A stretch of DNA of 64,000 bases. It comes from Bacillus paramycoides. Lineage in GTDB: Bacteria; Bacillota; Bacilli; Bacillales; Bacillaceae_G. Location of the stretch: contig NZ_MAOI01000134.1 in NCBI RefSeq assembly GCF_001884235.1, forward strand, positions 1 to 64,000, given 5' to 3'. The notes beneath the pieces were generated by a model. The model ran no database searches, had not been told where the DNA came from, and saw only the letters and a program-made list of their open reading frames with translations. Made by a program: the position numbers and the translations under genes. Shown in pieces: positions 30,464 to 41,673 of the stretch (the first letter of the stretch is position 1; each line of letters begins with the position of its first letter).

Positions 30464-31726
30464 TTATGAAAAATCCTCTAAATTATATAACAATTCTTCA
30501 ATATGAATTTGTGTCGGGTCTAGTTGTATTAACTGAGTAAATACTTCTTTCGCCTCTTTTCGCATTCCTTCTTCTAACAAGAAATAACCGTACTCTTCCA
30601 AGAAATCTGGATGATTCTTAAAAGAAGTATATGCACTTTCATAGTGTTTTAATGCATCAGAATACATTTCTAATTGTTTTTTTGCAAATGCAAGATCCCA
30701 AAGTAGCTGTGTATCAGGCTCTCCGCTATCAATAGTTCGCTCTACAACTGCAATTAGCTCTTCATATTTCTCTTGTTCTTTTAAAATATACGCATATTTT
30801 AATGTCGCACCTAAATGTCCCGGATCTAGCTCAAGCGCTTTTTGAAGCACTTCTTCTGCCTCCGCTATTTTCCCTAATTTCGCTGCAATATTTGCTAATT
30901 CTACATAGAAAGGAACAGAAAGCTCATCTACTTTAATTCCTTCGTGAAGTGTTTCATAGCTTTCTTGAAGCATACCTTCTTTTTCATAGCTTTTCGCTAA
31001 ATACATGTATAACGATGCGTACTCAGGGTCTACTTCTTTTAATTCTTGCCAAGCACCAATTGCTCTTTGATATTCTTCCCCTTGATATAATGTGAAGGCA
31101 TATCCAAATAATGAGTGAATATCTTTTTGCTCCTCTAACCCTGCTTCATAATATGAGATTGCCTCTTCCCAGTTCCCAATAGCACTTAAAGTTTCTGCTA
31201 GACGAAGTGCAATAACAACACCACCCATTACTTTATGTTCTGCTAGTAACGACTCATAATAAGTGATTGCCTTTTGCTCTTCTCCTTTACTACTATACAA
31301 TTCTGCTAACCCAAACGTAATAACAGGCTCGTCTGGCATTATTTCTTTCGCTTTTAATAGCTTATGTTCTGCTACATCATCAAAACCTTGCATTTGGAAT
31401 AAATCCGCAACAAGTAATAGCGATTGAACATATAGATCATCATTTTCTGGAATATCATGAAGCACTTCAATAGCTTCATCTTCTTTATCTAAATCAATAT
31501 ATAACTCTGCTAAAAATAACGTAAATTCACTTTCTTCTGGATATAACAAGCGTAAATCTTCAATAATTGCTAACGCCTCATCCATAAACCCAAGTGTATG
31601 ATAGTAACGAGCGATATCATACTTCTCTTCATCATTAGCAACTTGTAGTTGTTCTTTTAATAATTGTAATCCTTTTTCCGCTTCACCATTTTCAATATAC
31701 GAAACAGCTTGTTCAAACTTTTGCAT
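30464..31726 (-). CDS. ypiA: Tetratricopeptide repeat protein YpiA
   Basis: 420 residues made of about eleven TPR-like helix pairs (for example YDIARYYHTLGFMDEALAII, AELYIDLDKEDEAIEVL, YVELANIAAKLGKIAEAEEV, YGYFLLEEGMRKEAKEVF). TPR proteins are scaffolds for protein contact; the partner is not known. ATG at 31726 follows AAAGGAGA; a start at 31768 is less likely. Sits between aroA and ypiB as in B. subtilis. Confidence 0.92.
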   Translation of the reverse strand: MQKFEQAVSYIENGEAEKGLQLLKEQLQVANDEEKYDIARYYHTLGFMDEALAIIEDLRLLYPEESEFTLFLAELYIDLDKEDEAIEVLHDIPENDDLYVQSLLLVADLFQMQGFDDVAEHKLLKAKEIMPDEPVITFGLAELYSSKGEEQKAITYYESLLAEHKVMGGVVIALRLAETLSAIGNWEEAISYYEAGLEEQKDIHSLFGYAFTLYQGEEYQRAIGAWQELKEVDPEYASLYMYLAKSYEKEGMLQESYETLHEGIKVDELSVPFYVELANIAAKLGKIAEAEEVLQKALELDPGHLGATLKYAYILKEQEKYEELIAVVERTIDSGEPDTQLLWDLAFAKKQLEMYSDALKHYESAYTSFKNHPDFLEEYGYFLLEEGMRKEAKEVFTQLIQLDPTQIHIEELLYNLEDFS

Positions 31727-31835
31727 AAACGTCTCCTTTAACTCTAAAAAATATTCTCTTCTGTTCATTTATCATAAGCAACTAGGTGTAAGAACGCAAC
31801 CTTTAGAATGAGTATGCTTCTTCATGCATTTTCTC

Positions 31836-33110
31836 TTATAGCGCAGCCAATTGTTCAAAAAAGTTCGGATAAGATACAGCGACCGCATCACTATTTTCTA
31901 TTTTAACTTCTCCATTTACAATACAGGACGCGATTGCAAGCATCATCCCTATACGATGATCGCCGTGACTATTAACAGTATTTCCTTTTAAATCTTGCTT
32001 ACCATATATAATCATACCATCTGGCGTAGCTTCAATTTTCGCACCTAATTTCCCTAGTTCATCTACAACTGTATCGATACGATTTGTTTCTTTCACTTTT
32101 AACTCTTCAGCATCTTTAATAACAGTAATTCCTTCAGCCTGCGTCGCTAATAAAGCGATTACGGGAATTTCATCAATTAATCTCGGAATAAGAGATCCGC
32201 CAATTTCTATTCCTTTTAGCTTCGATGTTTCAATCGTAATATCCCCACATGGTTCAAACTCTTCATTTCTAATATTATCGATAGAAATACGTGCACCCAT
32301 CTTTGTTAAAACATCTAAAATCCCTGTTCTCGTTGGATTTAATCCGACATTTTCCAATACAAGCTTACTATTTTGGACAATTGCACCAGCTACTAAGAAA
32401 AATGCTGCGGAAGAAATATCTCCTGGAACTTTTATTTCTGTCCCTTTAAGTTGTTGTCCACCTTGTAATGATACGGTCCGTTCATTAACCTCTACTGTAC
32501 AACCGAATGCACGTAACATTCTTTCAGTATGATCACGAGACTGCATAGGCTCTGTTACTGTAGTTACACCTTCTCCTTGCAAACCTGCAAGTAAAACTGC
32601 TGATTTCACTTGTGCACTTGCTACCGGTGCATGATAGTGTATACCTTTCACTCTTCCGCCACGAATAGATAAAGGGGTATACTGTCCATTTTCTCTACCA
32701 TCAATTTGAGCATGCATCTTGCTAAGCGGGTCTGTAACACGTTTCATAGGACGTTTTCCAATTGATTCATCACCAATTATAGTACTATGGAACGGCGTAT
32801 TAGATAAAATACCAAGCATAAGACGAATAGTCGTACCTGAATTCCCTACATCTAATACTTCTTTTGGTTCTTGTAAATTTTCTAACCCTTTACCATAAAT
32901 CGTGACATCGTTACCACTCTGTTCAATCTTAACACCTAGTTTTTGAAAACATGCAATTGTACTTAAACAATCTTCTCCTAATAAAAAATTAGATACTCTT
33001 GTCGTTCCTTCCGCTATTGCCCCAAACATAACAGCACGGTGTGAAATAGATTTATCTCCTGGAACAACAATTTCTCCATTCAAACTATTTTTTCGTCCTA
33101 CTAGTTTCAA
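31836..33110 (-). CDS. aroA: 3-phosphoshikimate 1-carboxyvinyltransferase (EPSP synthase)
   Basis: Sixth step of the shikimate pathway; glyphosate target. 424 residues (named aroE in B. subtilis). [59 protein letters not shown], and [12 protein letters not shown]. Starts with TTG at 33110, seven bases after GGAGG. Separated from hisC by a terminator. B. subtilis has tyrA between hisC and this gene; here the gap is only 157 bases. Confidence 0.95.
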   Translation of the reverse strand: MKLVGRKNSLNGEIVVPGDKSISHRAVMFGAIAEGTTRVSNFLLGEDCLSTIACFQKLGVKIEQSGNDVTIYGKGLENLQEPKEVLDVGNSGTTIRLMLGILSNTPFHSTIIGDESIGKRPMKRVTDPLSKMHAQIDGRENGQYTPLSIRGGRVKGIHYHAPVASAQVKSAVLLAGLQGEGVTTVTEPMQSRDHTERMLRAFGCTVEVNERTVSLQGGQQLKGTEIKVPGDISSAAFFLVAGAIVQNSKLVLENVGLNPTRTGILDVLTKMGARISIDNIRNEEFEPCGDITIETSKLKGIEIGGSLIPRLIDEIPVIALLATQAEGITVIKDAEELKVKETNRIDTVVDELGKLGAKIEATPDGMIIYGKQDLKGNTVNSHGDHRIGMMLAIASCIVNGEVKIENSDAVAVSYPNFFEQLAAL

Positions 33111-33230
33111 ACTGTATCCTCCTCACATTTTAAATAACTTATATGTATAGCAGTTCTTCTTATACGTCTACCTCTATTGTAACGTTTTCTTTCTGGAACG
33201 TGCAAACAACTCCCCTTATTACAGTTCAAA

Positions 33231-33256
33231 TAAAAAAGACTCCTGTAATAGGAGCC
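33231..33256 (-). terminator. Terminator after hisC
   Basis: 7-bp stem GGCTCCT/AGGAGTC with one G-U pair, followed by T's on the minus strand. Confidence 0.75.
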
Positions 33257-33267
33257 TTCACTATTTA

Positions 33268-34380
33268 TTAAGAATACGTTTCCTCTTTCTTCACTTGTTC
33301 TTTTACAAGTTCCGTAAGCAATTCAATAATTTCATCATTTTCTTCTTTAAGCCCAACAGTAATACGAATACCATCATGTATACCAAATGCTGCACCAGAA
33401 CGAACGATATATCCTTTTTTCATTAATCGCTCAAAAGCTTCATTACCAGGTATACCGAGTTTCAAGAAAATAAAATTCGTTTGAGATGGATAATAGAATA
33501 CGTTATATTCCTTACAAAATGCATAATATTGATTTAACCCTTCGGTATTTTTCTTTACGCACTCTTGTAAAAATTGTTGATCCTCTATTGCAGCTACCGC
33601 TACCGCTTGTGCGATAGTTGATGTGTTAAACGGTAGCCTCGCTACCTCTAACTGTCCTATAAGCTTTGCATCACCAATCGCATATCCGATACGAAAAGCA
33701 GCTAAACCATACGCTTTTGAGAATGTGCGCAGCACCATAAGATTTTCATACTTTTCAAGAAGAGGCAATGTTTGCGGATAATCTTCTGCCCCCGCATATT
33801 CATAATATGCTTCATCCATAATAACGAGCACTGACTTTGGAACTGATTCTAAAAATGAAAGTAATTTTTGTTTTTCTACATATGTACCTGTCGGGTTATT
33901 CGGGTTACAAATCCATACAATCTTTGTTTTCTCATCTACTTGCTGTAACATTGCATCTAAATCGTGAATGCCATCTGCAAGTGGTACTTCACGAACTTCC
34001 GCTCCTTCAATAACAGCATGGTGATGATATTGTGAGAACGTAGGATTCGCCATTACAACATTCGTTCCATTATGTAGCAAAGCACGACTAATCATTTGAA
34101 TGACTTCATCTAGCCCACTACCAAATAAAAGTTGTTCCGCTTTTACACCTAAATGCTCTGCTACTTTTTCACGAAGCTCAAAAGCTGCTCCGTCTGGATA
34201 GAGAGCATATTGATTCGCTAACGAAGTTAACGCTTCTGTCACACGTGCTGAACAGCCAAATGGATTTTCATTCGATGCTAACTTCACAATTTTTGATAAT
34301 CCATATTCTCTTTTTACTTCTTCAATATTTTTCCCAGGTACATATGCTCTCAAAGTTAACAATTGCTCTTTTACTCTCAT
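33268..34380 (-). CDS. hisC: Histidinol-phosphate aminotransferase family HisC
   Basis: PLP enzyme of the aminotransferase I/II family, 370 residues. In bacilli the HisC at this spot serves both histidine and tyrosine/phenylalanine synthesis. [20 protein letters not shown], and the PLP lysine K222 in [18 protein letters not shown] at 34380 (MRVKEQLL) follows GGGGGAA; the open frame starts 27 bases earlier without a better site. Between aroB and aroA; B. subtilis has aroH and trpEDCFBA here, absent in this window. Confidence 0.93.
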   Translation of the reverse strand: MRVKEQLLTLRAYVPGKNIEEVKREYGLSKIVKLASNENPFGCSARVTEALTSLANQYALYPDGAAFELREKVAEHLGVKAEQLLFGSGLDEVIQMISRALLHNGTNVVMANPTFSQYHHHAVIEGAEVREVPLADGIHDLDAMLQQVDEKTKIVWICNPNNPTGTYVEKQKLLSFLESVPKSVLVIMDEAYYEYAGAEDYPQTLPLLEKYENLMVLRTFSKAYGLAAFRIGYAIGDAKLIGQLEVARLPFNTSTIAQAVAVAAIEDQQFLQECVKKNTEGLNQYYAFCKEYNVFYYPSQTNFIFLKLGIPGNEAFERLMKKGYIVRSGAAFGIHDGIRITVGLKEENDEIIELLTELVKEQVKKEETYS

Positions 34381-34513
34381 TTCTATTCCCCCAGTCATTT
34401 TATTCAATCGGATTACAATGTGGTTTATAGTTCCTTACTGTAATCTTTTATCATAACCGTCATCATTACGAGAATACCTTTAAATAAGCATTTCATACCT
34501 ATGCAATAATCTT

Positions 34514-35599
34514 TTAGGCCATATCTTTTTGAAATGCCTCTAACGCAATATGAACAGTCTCATCTGAAATAGATACGACATTCACTACCCCGTATTCCTG
34601 CATAAGCACCATATGAATTGTTCCAGCATTTGCTTTTTTATCTTGTTTCATCAATTGAACGAGACGCTCTACATTTAAATCGCTTTGCATTTTTGGATAG
34701 CCGTATTTCAAGAACCATTTCTTCATTTCTTCATAAGTAAGATCAACTTTATACACTTGCTCACTTAAAAATAAAGCAAATAACATTCCAATCGCTACTC
34801 CGTCACCGTGAGTAATATTTCCATATCCCAACTCTTTTTCAAGAGCATGTCCTAACGTATGCCCAAAATTCAAATGAGCACGTACACCTTTTTCTGTTTC
34901 GTCTTGCGCCACAATATTCGCTTTCACAGGAATCGCCTTCGTTAATATGTGAATTAACTTTTCATCACGAAGGTCAGCTAGTGTCTGCACTTCTTCTTTT
35001 AACCAATGATACAACTCTACATCACCAATAAGAGCATGCTTTATCACTTCTGCATAACCTGAGCGCCACTCTTTTTCAGGAAGTGAATGTAAAAATGGTG
35101 TATGATATACAACCGCTTCTGGCTGATGAAACGCTCCTATCATATTTTTTCCTAGCGGATGATTAATTGCCACTTTCCCGCCTACTGCACTATCGTGAGC
35201 TAATAAAGTCGTCGGAACTTGTACAAAGCGAATGCCACGCATGAATGATGCAGCAACAAAGCCAGCTAAATCTCCTATCATTCCGCCTCCAAGTGCAATG
35301 ATTAAAGAGTTTCGATCTAATTTGTTTTCAAGAGCAGACGTATGTGCTGCATAAAAGTTCTCAAAAGACTTCTCTTTTTCACCACTCGGAACAACGAACG
35401 AAAACACTTTTTGCTCTACTTGCAAGGCATCAACAACTGTCTCTAAATGTAATGATGCAACAGCTTCATCGGAAATAATCATTATATTAGATACAGCCGG
35501 TTTCATATTTTGAATAAGCGTTGTTATATGTGACAACGCCTCTTTTCCAACATGTACATCATATTCTTTTGACTTCGTTTGAATATGTATGTTCTCCAT
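34514..35599 (-). CDS. aroB: 3-dehydroquinate synthase
   Basis: Second step of the shikimate pathway, NAD- and zinc-dependent. 361 residues. GGGMIGDLAGFVAAS, PTTLLAHDSAVGGKVAIN, and metal ligands in LNFGHTLGHALE. ATG at 35599 shares one base with the aroC stop (TAATG), so translation is coupled. Followed 133 bases later by hisC. Confidence 0.96.
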   Translation of the reverse strand: MENIHIQTKSKEYDVHVGKEALSHITTLIQNMKPAVSNIMIISDEAVASLHLETVVDALQVEQKVFSFVVPSGEKEKSFENFYAAHTSALENKLDRNSLIIALGGGMIGDLAGFVAASFMRGIRFVQVPTTLLAHDSAVGGKVAINHPLGKNMIGAFHQPEAVVYHTPFLHSLPEKEWRSGYAEVIKHALIGDVELYHWLKEEVQTLADLRDEKLIHILTKAIPVKANIVAQDETEKGVRAHLNFGHTLGHALEKELGYGNITHGDGVAIGMLFALFLSEQVYKVDLTYEEMKKWFLKYGYPKMQSDLNVERLVQLMKQDKKANAGTIHMVLMQEYGVVNVVSISDETVHIALEAFQKDMA

Positions 35600-36771
35600 T
35601 AAAATCCCCTCGCATATTCATTATGTTTCTCAATATTTTCACGTATAAGATCCATACGATCTGATCCAAATTGTTCAATTAAGGCTGTCGCTAACTCCCA
35701 GGCCACAACCGCCTCTGCAACAACGCTAGCTGCTGGAACAGCACAACTATCTGAGCGCTCAATACTCGCTGTGAAAGATTCTTTCGTGTCAATATCGACA
35801 CTTTGAAGAGGTTTATATAATGTCGGTATCGGTTTCATCACACCGCGCACAACAACCGGCATACCAGTTGTCATACCACCTTCTAATCCACCCGCATTGT
35901 TCGTTCTTCTTCTGTATCCTTGCACTTCATCCCAAAGAATTTCATCATGCACTTCACTTCCAGGTCTATGCGCTGCTTCAAAACCAATTCCAACTTCAAC
36001 ACCTTTAAAAGCATTAATACTCATAATTGCCGCTGCTAATTTCGCATCTAATTTTCTATCATAATGTACATAGCTACCTACCCCAATTGGCATTCCTTCT
36101 ACAACTACTTCAACAATGCCACCGATAGAATCACCATTTGCCTTTGCATCATCAATTGCTTGCATCATCTTTTTACCTGCTTCTTCATCTAAACAACGTA
36201 CAGGAGATGCCTCTGTAATACTTTGTAATTCCGCAATAGAGTTATATGTAATATTTTCTGCCTGCACACCACCAATTTCGACAACATGTCCTGCAACTTG
36301 TATTCCTAACTCTGCTAATATTTTTTTCGCTACTGCACCAGCTGCAACACGAACTGTCGTTTCACGTGCAGAGGAACGTTCCAATACATTTCTCATGTCT
36401 CTATGACCATATTTAATCGCACCATTTAAATCAGCATGTCCAGGTCTCGGCTTCGTAACTTGTCTTTTCATTTCTTTCTCTTCTTGTTCAGTTAACGGTT
36501 CTGCACCCATAACCTTTGTCCAATGGGTGAAATCACGATTTTCAACAACGAGCGCAATCGGAGAGCCCATCGACTTCCCATGCCTAACACCGCTTACGAT
36601 TTGCACTTGGTCTTTTTCAATTTGCATGCGTCTACCGCGTCCGTATCCTTTTTGCCTTCTAGCTAATTCTTCATTTATATCATTCGCTACTAAAGATAAC
36701 CCTGCCGGAACACCTTCTACAATTGTCGTAAGTTGTGGACCGTGGGATTCACCAGCTGTAATATATCGCAT
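35599..36771 (-). CDS. aroC: Chorismate synthase
   Basis: FMN-dependent final step to chorismate, feeding aromatic amino acids, folate and menaquinone. 390 residues (aroF in B. subtilis). [45 protein letters not shown], and [18 protein letters not shown]-type [11 protein letters not shown] at 36771 follows AGAGGAA. No cheR lies upstream; B. subtilis has it there. Confidence 0.96.
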   Translation of the reverse strand: MRYITAGESHGPQLTTIVEGVPAGLSLVANDINEELARRQKGYGRGRRMQIEKDQVQIVSGVRHGKSMGSPIALVVENRDFTHWTKVMGAEPLTEQEEKEMKRQVTKPRPGHADLNGAIKYGHRDMRNVLERSSARETTVRVAAGAVAKKILAELGIQVAGHVVEIGGVQAENITYNSIAELQSITEASPVRCLDEEAGKKMMQAIDDAKANGDSIGGIVEVVVEGMPIGVGSYVHYDRKLDAKLAAAIMSINAFKGVEVGIGFEAAHRPGSEVHDEILWDEVQGYRRRTNNAGGLEGGMTTGMPVVVRGVMKPIPTLYKPLQSVDIDTKESFTASIERSDSCAVPAASVVAEAVVAWELATALIEQFGSDRMDLIRENIEKHNEYARGF

Positions 36772-37073
36772 ACGTTATTCCTCTTTTCGTATATGTATTT
36801 ATCCCGCTACATAAAGTAGCAATTGTGCCTTTCATCATTCTATAAGAAAACATTGAAATTATATAGAAAATCAACTACTTGCTTTATCCTACTTGTAATC
36901 ATTCTATCATTTTCATAACGGTAAACCTTTTACTTTACATACCAATATATCATAACAGCTCTAGCTTCGTAACAAATCAAAATAAAAAAAGTGCAAGAAG
37001 AATACCCCTATTCTTCTTGCACTTTTTACTATTATCACAGTTATTAAAGCGTTTACAAATTATTTTAAAATAA
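36772..37073 (-). other. Gene-free gap aroC-ndk
   Basis: 302 bases. It holds the ndk terminator (36986-37027) and, nearer aroC, TATAAT-like sites and a small hairpin GCTACTTTATGTAGC. In B. subtilis the chemotaxis gene cheR lies here; I see no trace of it. Confidence 0.6.
36986..37027 (-). terminator. Terminator after ndk
   Basis: Perfect 18-bp stem (36986-37003 with 37010-37027), loop ACCCCT, A/T runs on both sides. Confidence 0.9.
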
Positions 37074-37520
37074 TTAGTAAATCCATTGATTCATTAATTT
37101 TGAGTAGTCTACTAATTCTTCTTCCTTAAAGAAAATAGCAATCTCGCGCTCTGCACTTTCTAAAGAATCAGAACCGTGGATAATGTTTTTCGCAACAGTT
37201 ACACCGAAATCTCCACGAATTGTTCCAGGAGCAGCTTCATGTGGTCTTGTTTTACCCATCATATTGCGAGCTGTATCTACTACACCTTCACCTTGCCATA
37301 CCATTGCGAATACAGGTCCAGATGTAATAAAGTCTACTAATTCACCAAAGAAAGGCTTTTCTTTATGCTCACCGTAGTGTTGTCCAGCAATTTCCGGAGT
37401 GACTTGCATTAATTTTGCACCAACCAATTGAAAGCCCTTTTTCTCAAAACGAGCTACAATTTCCCCAATGAAGGCACGTTGTACACCGTCTGGTTTTACC
37501 ATTAGAAATGTTTTTTCCAT
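37074..37520 (-). CDS. ndk: Nucleoside diphosphate kinase
   Basis: Balances NTP pools by ping-pong phosphate transfer through H115 (in NIIHGSDS). 148 residues, standard length. [18 protein letters not shown] and [21 protein letters not shown] chose ATG at 37520 ([10 protein letters not shown]) after GGAGAG; the frame is open upstream but not conserved. Between hepT and aroC, as in B. subtilis. Confidence 0.97.
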   Translation of the reverse strand: MEKTFLMVKPDGVQRAFIGEIVARFEKKGFQLVGAKLMQVTPEIAGQHYGEHKEKPFFGELVDFITSGPVFAMVWQGEGVVDTARNMMGKTRPHEAAPGTIRGDFGVTVAKNIIHGSDSLESAEREIAIFFKEEELVDYSKLMNQWIY

Positions 37521-37644
37521 AAAAAATCTCTCCACTTCTGAATTATGTATGTAATTGTATATCCCCACACACATATTAACACCCTTATCACAATTGTGCA
37601 ATAGTTTTGAAATAGAGAGATTATTTTATTTTTTAGAAAAAACA

Positions 37645-38607
37645 CTAAAATTTTCGTTTTCCAATATACTTTGCAACATTTTGTAATGCATACTTTGCCT
37701 GCCCACGCGGGAGTGGTTTTATTATTTCTAATGCTTTATGTAAATAACGTTCACTAAACGAAAATGCTTTATCAATAGCTTCGCTCGCTTTAATATCATC
37801 AATAATTTCTTTCATCTCAATTGATGTTGTATTTTCGTGCACAGATGTAATTTTCGCACGAAGCACCGGATCTTCCATGGCATATAAAGCAGGTAATGTA
37901 ATATTCCCTTGCAATAAATCGCCACCAGCAGGCTTTCCAAGCTTCTCTTCTGTCGATACGAAATCTAAAATATCATCAATAATTTGATAAGACATACCAA
38001 CAAAATATCCATACCAAAATAGACGATTTACTGTATCACGATTGGCACCAGCAGCAATCGCTCCCAACTGACAACTTGCGGCAATTAACAATGCTGTTTT
38101 TCGTTTTATCCTTCTTAAATACGTTCTTAAATTTTGATCATAGTTATATTTATCTTTAATTTGTTCAATTTCGCCTTTACAAACTTCTAAAATTGTATGA
38201 GACAGCGCCTGATGTGCCTCTGGAATTTCTATGTTCGTTATACATTCAAGAGACTTCGCAAACAAGTAGTCTCCTGTATACATTGCAATACGATCTCCCC
38301 ATTTCGCATTCACTGTTGCACTACCGCGTCGTAAAAACGCGGCATCAATAACATCATCGTGAACAAGAGAAGCCATATGAATAAGTTCTAATGCAACTGC
38401 CACATGCTTAATTGCATCTAGCTTATAATCACCAAATTTTCCAGCCAGCAAAACAAAAACAGGGCGAATTCGCTTCCCACCAGCTTCGATAAGCTGTAAT
38501 GCAGCTTCTTCTACTAACGGTTGCTCGGATGCAACCGTCTTCTTCAATTCTTTTTCTATTACATTAATATCCGATCGTAAAAAAGAGTACATAAGTTGTA
38601 ACTTCAT
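37645..38607 (-). CDS. hepT: Heptaprenyl diphosphate synthase component II
   Basis: Catalytic subunit of the two-component enzyme making the C35 side chain of menaquinone-7. 320 residues. First Asp-rich motif LVHDDVIDAAFLRRG, second YQIIDDILDF. GGKRIRPVFVLLAGKFG. Start ATG at 38607 after AAGGTGA; a GTG at 38616 overlaps that site. Works with HepS. Confidence 0.95.
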   Translation of the reverse strand: MKLQLMYSFLRSDINVIEKELKKTVASEQPLVEEAALQLIEAGGKRIRPVFVLLAGKFGDYKLDAIKHVAVALELIHMASLVHDDVIDAAFLRRGSATVNAKWGDRIAMYTGDYLFAKSLECITNIEIPEAHQALSHTILEVCKGEIEQIKDKYNYDQNLRTYLRRIKRKTALLIAASCQLGAIAAGANRDTVNRLFWYGYFVGMSYQIIDDILDFVSTEEKLGKPAGGDLLQGNITLPALYAMEDPVLRAKITSVHENTTSIEMKEIIDDIKASEAIDKAFSFSERYLHKALEIIKPLPRGQAKYALQNVAKYIGKRKF

Positions 38608-38638
38608 ATTGTTCACCTTAACCTAAAACGTCTTTTTT

Positions 38639-39352
38639 CTATTTTGATTCTGGTTTAAAACCTAAATGCATAGCTGCTACACCAAAAGTAAATGGTTTCA
38701 CTTGCACATGTTCCAGCCCAGCTTTTTCAAACATATTCGCTAGCTCTTTCATTCCTGGGAAAGTACTAGCAGATTCCTGAAGCCATGAATATTCTTTATA
38801 ACTTTTTGCAAACATCTTTCCAAATAACGGCATGATATATTTAAAGTATAAGATATACCCTTGACGAAAACCTATCATTGTTGGTTGAGATGTTTCTAAA
38901 CAAATTACTTTTCCACCAGGCTTTACTACACGCGTCATTTCTTTCAATACTTGCATGTAATCCGGAACATTACGTAAACCAAAGCCAATCGTTACATAAT
39001 CAAACGTATTATCTTCAAAAGGAAGCTCCATTGCATTTCCATGCATAAGTTCTACTTGCTTTAACTCTAAAGCTTCTACTTTTTGTTTACCGACAGCTAG
39101 CATATTTTCGCTAAAGTCTAAACCGTAAACCTTTCCATTTTCTCCTACAGCTCCCGCTAGCGCAATTGTCCAATCTGCCGTCCCGCAGCACACATCGAGT
39201 GCTTTACTCCCAGGTTTTACATCCATAATTCGCATTGTCTCTTTGCGCCATGCCTTATGCCTTTGAAAACTAATTACAGAATTCATAACATCGTATTTAT
39301 CAGAAATTTTTTCAAATACGTCATGTACTCTTTCTTCTTTTGATTGTTGCAT
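38639..39352 (-). CDS. menG: Demethylmenaquinone methyltransferase MenG
   Basis: SAM-dependent methylation, last step of menaquinone. 237 residues. SAM site [31 protein letters not shown], and [20 protein letters not shown]. Start ATG at 39352 (MQQSKEERV) after GAAGAAGG. Between hepS and hepT, forming hepS-menG-hepT. Confidence 0.95.
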   Translation of the reverse strand: MQQSKEERVHDVFEKISDKYDVMNSVISFQRHKAWRKETMRIMDVKPGSKALDVCCGTADWTIALAGAVGENGKVYGLDFSENMLAVGKQKVEALELKQVELMHGNAMELPFEDNTFDYVTIGFGLRNVPDYMQVLKEMTRVVKPGGKVICLETSQPTMIGFRQGYILYFKYIMPLFGKMFAKSYKEYSWLQESASTFPGMKELANMFEKAGLEHVQVKPFTFGVAAMHLGFKPESK

Positions 39353-39381
39353 GCTCGTACCTTCTTCCAATGTAAAATTGC

Positions 39382-40134
39382 TTATGTTCTTGATTTATCT
39401 CTTAACGTAGAAATTATCTCACTAATTTCTGTATGATTTTCTAAAAAATTATTTTCCTGCTTTCTCATTTCCATAAGCCATTCATTAATAACTGTTTTTA
39501 CATTTTTATCATCATCCAATGAGATTGCTTGAACTGCTTGAAAAACAGGTGAATTTTGTTCATCAGCATACAATTGACACTCTTTTTGAAGACGATTTTT
39601 TCCTAACGCATAAGTTATATATGGTTTCCAATTGGATAAATGAAAATGATCACATGTTTTTTGCAAAAGTGCAGATTCAATCATTACTACACTTTCCATT
39701 ATGTCTTCAATCGTCACATGTGCTTTTTGATATAACATAATTTTATGTTCATTAATCTCCTTAATTCCTTCAGCAAGTGCACGAATTAAGACAATATCAC
39801 CATTCATTGACAATAAGTAATAGTATAGACCACTATAATAATCACCCGCAAGAACTGTCAATTGACGACGCTTATGGAAACCACTCGTCTCTTCATTTGC
39901 TTTATTTGATACTTTTTCATGTGTATCAAGAGCAATTTGTACAAGCATAATCGTTACTACATAATGATCAATTTGTTCTTTATGTAAATTTGCGCTCTTT
40001 AATGCGCCATATAACAGCGCTATTTTTTCTTCATCAATAAATGGTTCTTCAATATAGTTTATAAAATAAGGATGGCGTAATTTCTCCATCAAATTCTCTT
40101 TAATATCCGCATACCCTCCGTAGATGTCACACAC
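39382..40134 (-). CDS. hepS: Heptaprenyl diphosphate synthase component I
   Basis: Non-catalytic subunit that binds substrate for HepT. 250 residues. HepS pattern: [20 protein letters not shown] and [16 protein letters not shown]. Starts with GTG at 40134 ([10 protein letters not shown]) after AAGGGTGA. First gene of hepS-menG-hepT, with its own extended -10 promoter. The mtrB (TRAP) gene that precedes it in B. subtilis is absent here. Confidence 0.93.
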   Translation of the reverse strand: MCDIYGGYADIKENLMEKLRHPYFINYIEEPFIDEEKIALLYGALKSANLHKEQIDHYVVTIMLVQIALDTHEKVSNKANEETSGFHKRRQLTVLAGDYYSGLYYYLLSMNGDIVLIRALAEGIKEINEHKIMLYQKAHVTIEDIMESVVMIESALLQKTCDHFHLSNWKPYITYALGKNRLQKECQLYADEQNSPVFQAVQAISLDDDKNVKTVINEWLMEMRKQENNFLENHTEISEIISTLRDKSRT

Positions 40135-40169
40135 AAAAAATCACCCTTGTTTTCTAATTCATAAAACTT

Positions 40170-40178
40170 ATTATAACA
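40170..40178 (-). promoter_or_regulatory. Extended -10 promoter of hepS
   Basis: TGTTATAAT on the minus strand, perfect -10 with TG extension; -35 unclear. Leader of about 30 bases. Confidence 0.55.
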
Positions 40179-40374
40179 CATACATTCTATTTTCTATAAT
40201 CAAAACTTGGCTACTTCTGCCAAACTGCCACCGAATTAAGTAACAGCTTTCATTCATACGAGTTATCTTCTTCTCTAACAACTACAAACATTCATTTTCA
40301 GAAAAGGAGGATGTAACACGTAACCTTTATATTCTTTCTCTTTCATACTAAAACTATATCATTTATTTACATAA

Positions 40375-40411
40375 AAAAAAAAAAAAGAAAAGCAGTTTCC
40401 CGCTTTTCTTT
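40375..40411 (-). terminator. Terminator after folE with long T tract
   Basis: 10-bp stem AAAGAAAAGC/GCTTTTCTTT and, on the minus strand, a run of about 14 T's. The folE stop overlaps the stem. Confidence 0.85.
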
Positions 40412-40979
40412 ACTTCGTCTTAATAAACGATAAAATCTCATTGCGTGCTGCTGCATCTTTTTCTAACACGCCACGTACTGCTGTTGTCACTGTTTTCGCA
40501 CCAGGTTTTTTCACACCACGCATTGTCATGCACATATGCTCTGCTTCTACGATTACCATTACACCATGCGGCTCTAATACTTCCATAATAGAATTCGCTA
40601 CTGTTGATGTAATACGTTCCTGTAATTGTGGACGACGTGCAATTGTGTCTACAGTACGAGCTAATTTACTTAGCCCCGTTACTTTTCCACCTTGCGGAAT
40701 ATATGCAACGTGAGCAACTCCATAGAACGGAACAAGATGATGCTCACACATCGAATAAAATGGTATATCTTTTACTAGTACAAGCTCTTCGTGATCTTCT
40801 CCGAACACTTTATGTAAATGCTCTTTTGGATCCTCATGCATGCCCGAGAATACTTCTGCGTACATTTTCGCAACACGTTTCGGTGTATCAAGTACTCCTT
40901 CACGATTTGGGTCATCTCCGATTGCCTCTAAAATAAGACGTACTGCATGTTCAATTTGCTCTAAATTAACTTTTGCCAT
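40410..40979 (-). CDS. folE: GTP cyclohydrolase I
   Basis: First step of folate synthesis (mtrA of B. subtilis). 189 residues, homodecamer with Zn. Zinc and active-site residues in [17 protein letters not shown] and in [38 protein letters not shown] at 40979 after GGGAGGG. Not followed by mtrB. Confidence 0.96.
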   Translation of the reverse strand: MAKVNLEQIEHAVRLILEAIGDDPNREGVLDTPKRVAKMYAEVFSGMHEDPKEHLHKVFGEDHEELVLVKDIPFYSMCEHHLVPFYGVAHVAYIPQGGKVTGLSKLARTVDTIARRPQLQERITSTVANSIMEVLEPHGVMVIVEAEHMCMTMRGVKKPGAKTVTTAVRGVLEKDAAARNEILSFIKTK

Positions 40980-41019
40980 CCGCTAGCCCTCCCGAAAAAC
41001 CTAAAAGTGATACGAACAC

Positions 41020-41028
41020 ATTCTAGCA
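41020..41028 (-). promoter_or_regulatory. Extended -10 promoter of folE
   Basis: TGCTAGAAT on the minus strand, five of six for the -10 plus TG; leader of about 35 bases. Confidence 0.5.
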
Positions 41029-41050
41029 TATTTATGTTTTTAAAAGCAAA

Positions 41051-41081
41051 AAGAAGAGTTTCCAAAAAGGAAACTCTTCTT
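41051..41081 (-). terminator. Terminator after hbs
   Basis: Perfect 13-bp stem AAGAAGAGTTTCC/GGAAACTCTTCTT, five-base loop, T-run on the minus strand. Confidence 0.9.
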
Positions 41082-41100
41082 CCCTGTTAATATGTAAGGA

Positions 41101-41373
41101 TTATTTAACCGCATCTTTTAACGCTTTACCAGGTTTGAATGCAGGTACTTTACTTGCAGCGATTTCAATCTCCTCACCTGTTTGTGGGTTACGACCTTTA
41201 CGAGCCGCACGCTCACGAACTTCGAAGTTACCGAATCCGATTAGTTGTACTTTATCACCTTGTTTTAAAGCTTCTAAGATAGAATCAAAAACAGCGTCTA
41301 CTGCTTTTGTTGCGTCCTTTTTAGAAAGGGAACTTGCTTCTGCAACAGCATTGATTAAATCTGTCTTGTTCAT
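41101..41373 (-). CDS. hbs: DNA-binding protein HU
   Basis: Histone-like HU subunit, 90 residues, the standard size, binds and bends DNA without sequence preference. Body: [40 protein letters not shown], and [17 protein letters not shown] at 41373 is preceded by GGGAGGTG; the open frame reaches 41454 but without family match. Upstream of folE, downstream of spoIVA. Confidence 0.97.
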   Translation of the reverse strand: MNKTDLINAVAEASSLSKKDATKAVDAVFDSILEALKQGDKVQLIGFGNFEVRERAARKGRNPQTGEEIEIAASKVPAFKPGKALKDAVK

Positions 41374-41573
41374 GCCATTCACCTCCTCCCAAAGATAAGA
41401 CTGTATAATGATCATAAAATGAGTCTTACTTTCATTTGTAGGCAATTTTTGCAAATTCTATACTACAAAGATGTAGATAAATCATTATCAACGCCTATAT
41501 TATACGATTCTCCTTTATAATTCAATATTTTTAAGGAAATTGTTACTCTTAAAATGTGAAAATCTGATGAAAC

Positions 41574-41603
41574 TTGACAAATTACAACAAAGTATTAGAT
41601 AAT
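41574..41603 (+). promoter_or_regulatory. Plus-strand promoter candidate between hbs and spoIVA
   Basis: TTGACA (41574-41579), 18-base spacer, GATAAT (41598-41603). It points toward the 3' end of spoIVA, away from hbs, and would give an RNA of about 65 bases ending at the next hairpin. Confidence 0.4.
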
Positions 41604-41640
41604 GACTGTTTATTTTTCTATTACATAATCAAAAAGAAAG

Positions 41641-41673
41641 AAAATCCCTCTACAATTAGAGGGATTTTTTTCT
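41641..41673. terminator. Terminator after spoIVA, bidirectional
   Basis: 12-bp stem AAAATCCCTCTA/TAGAGGGATTTT, loop CAAT, T's on both strands. It could also end the plus-strand transcript proposed at 41574. Confidence 0.88.

Noticed and set aside
40312-40325. Ribosome-binding-like AAGGAGGATG on the plus strand
   Set aside because: The ATG is followed at once by TAA, and no other start gives a frame.
40135-40409. Search for mtrB (TRAP) between folE and hepS
   Set aside because: No frame or motif; the stretch has only a promoter, an A tract and the folE terminator.
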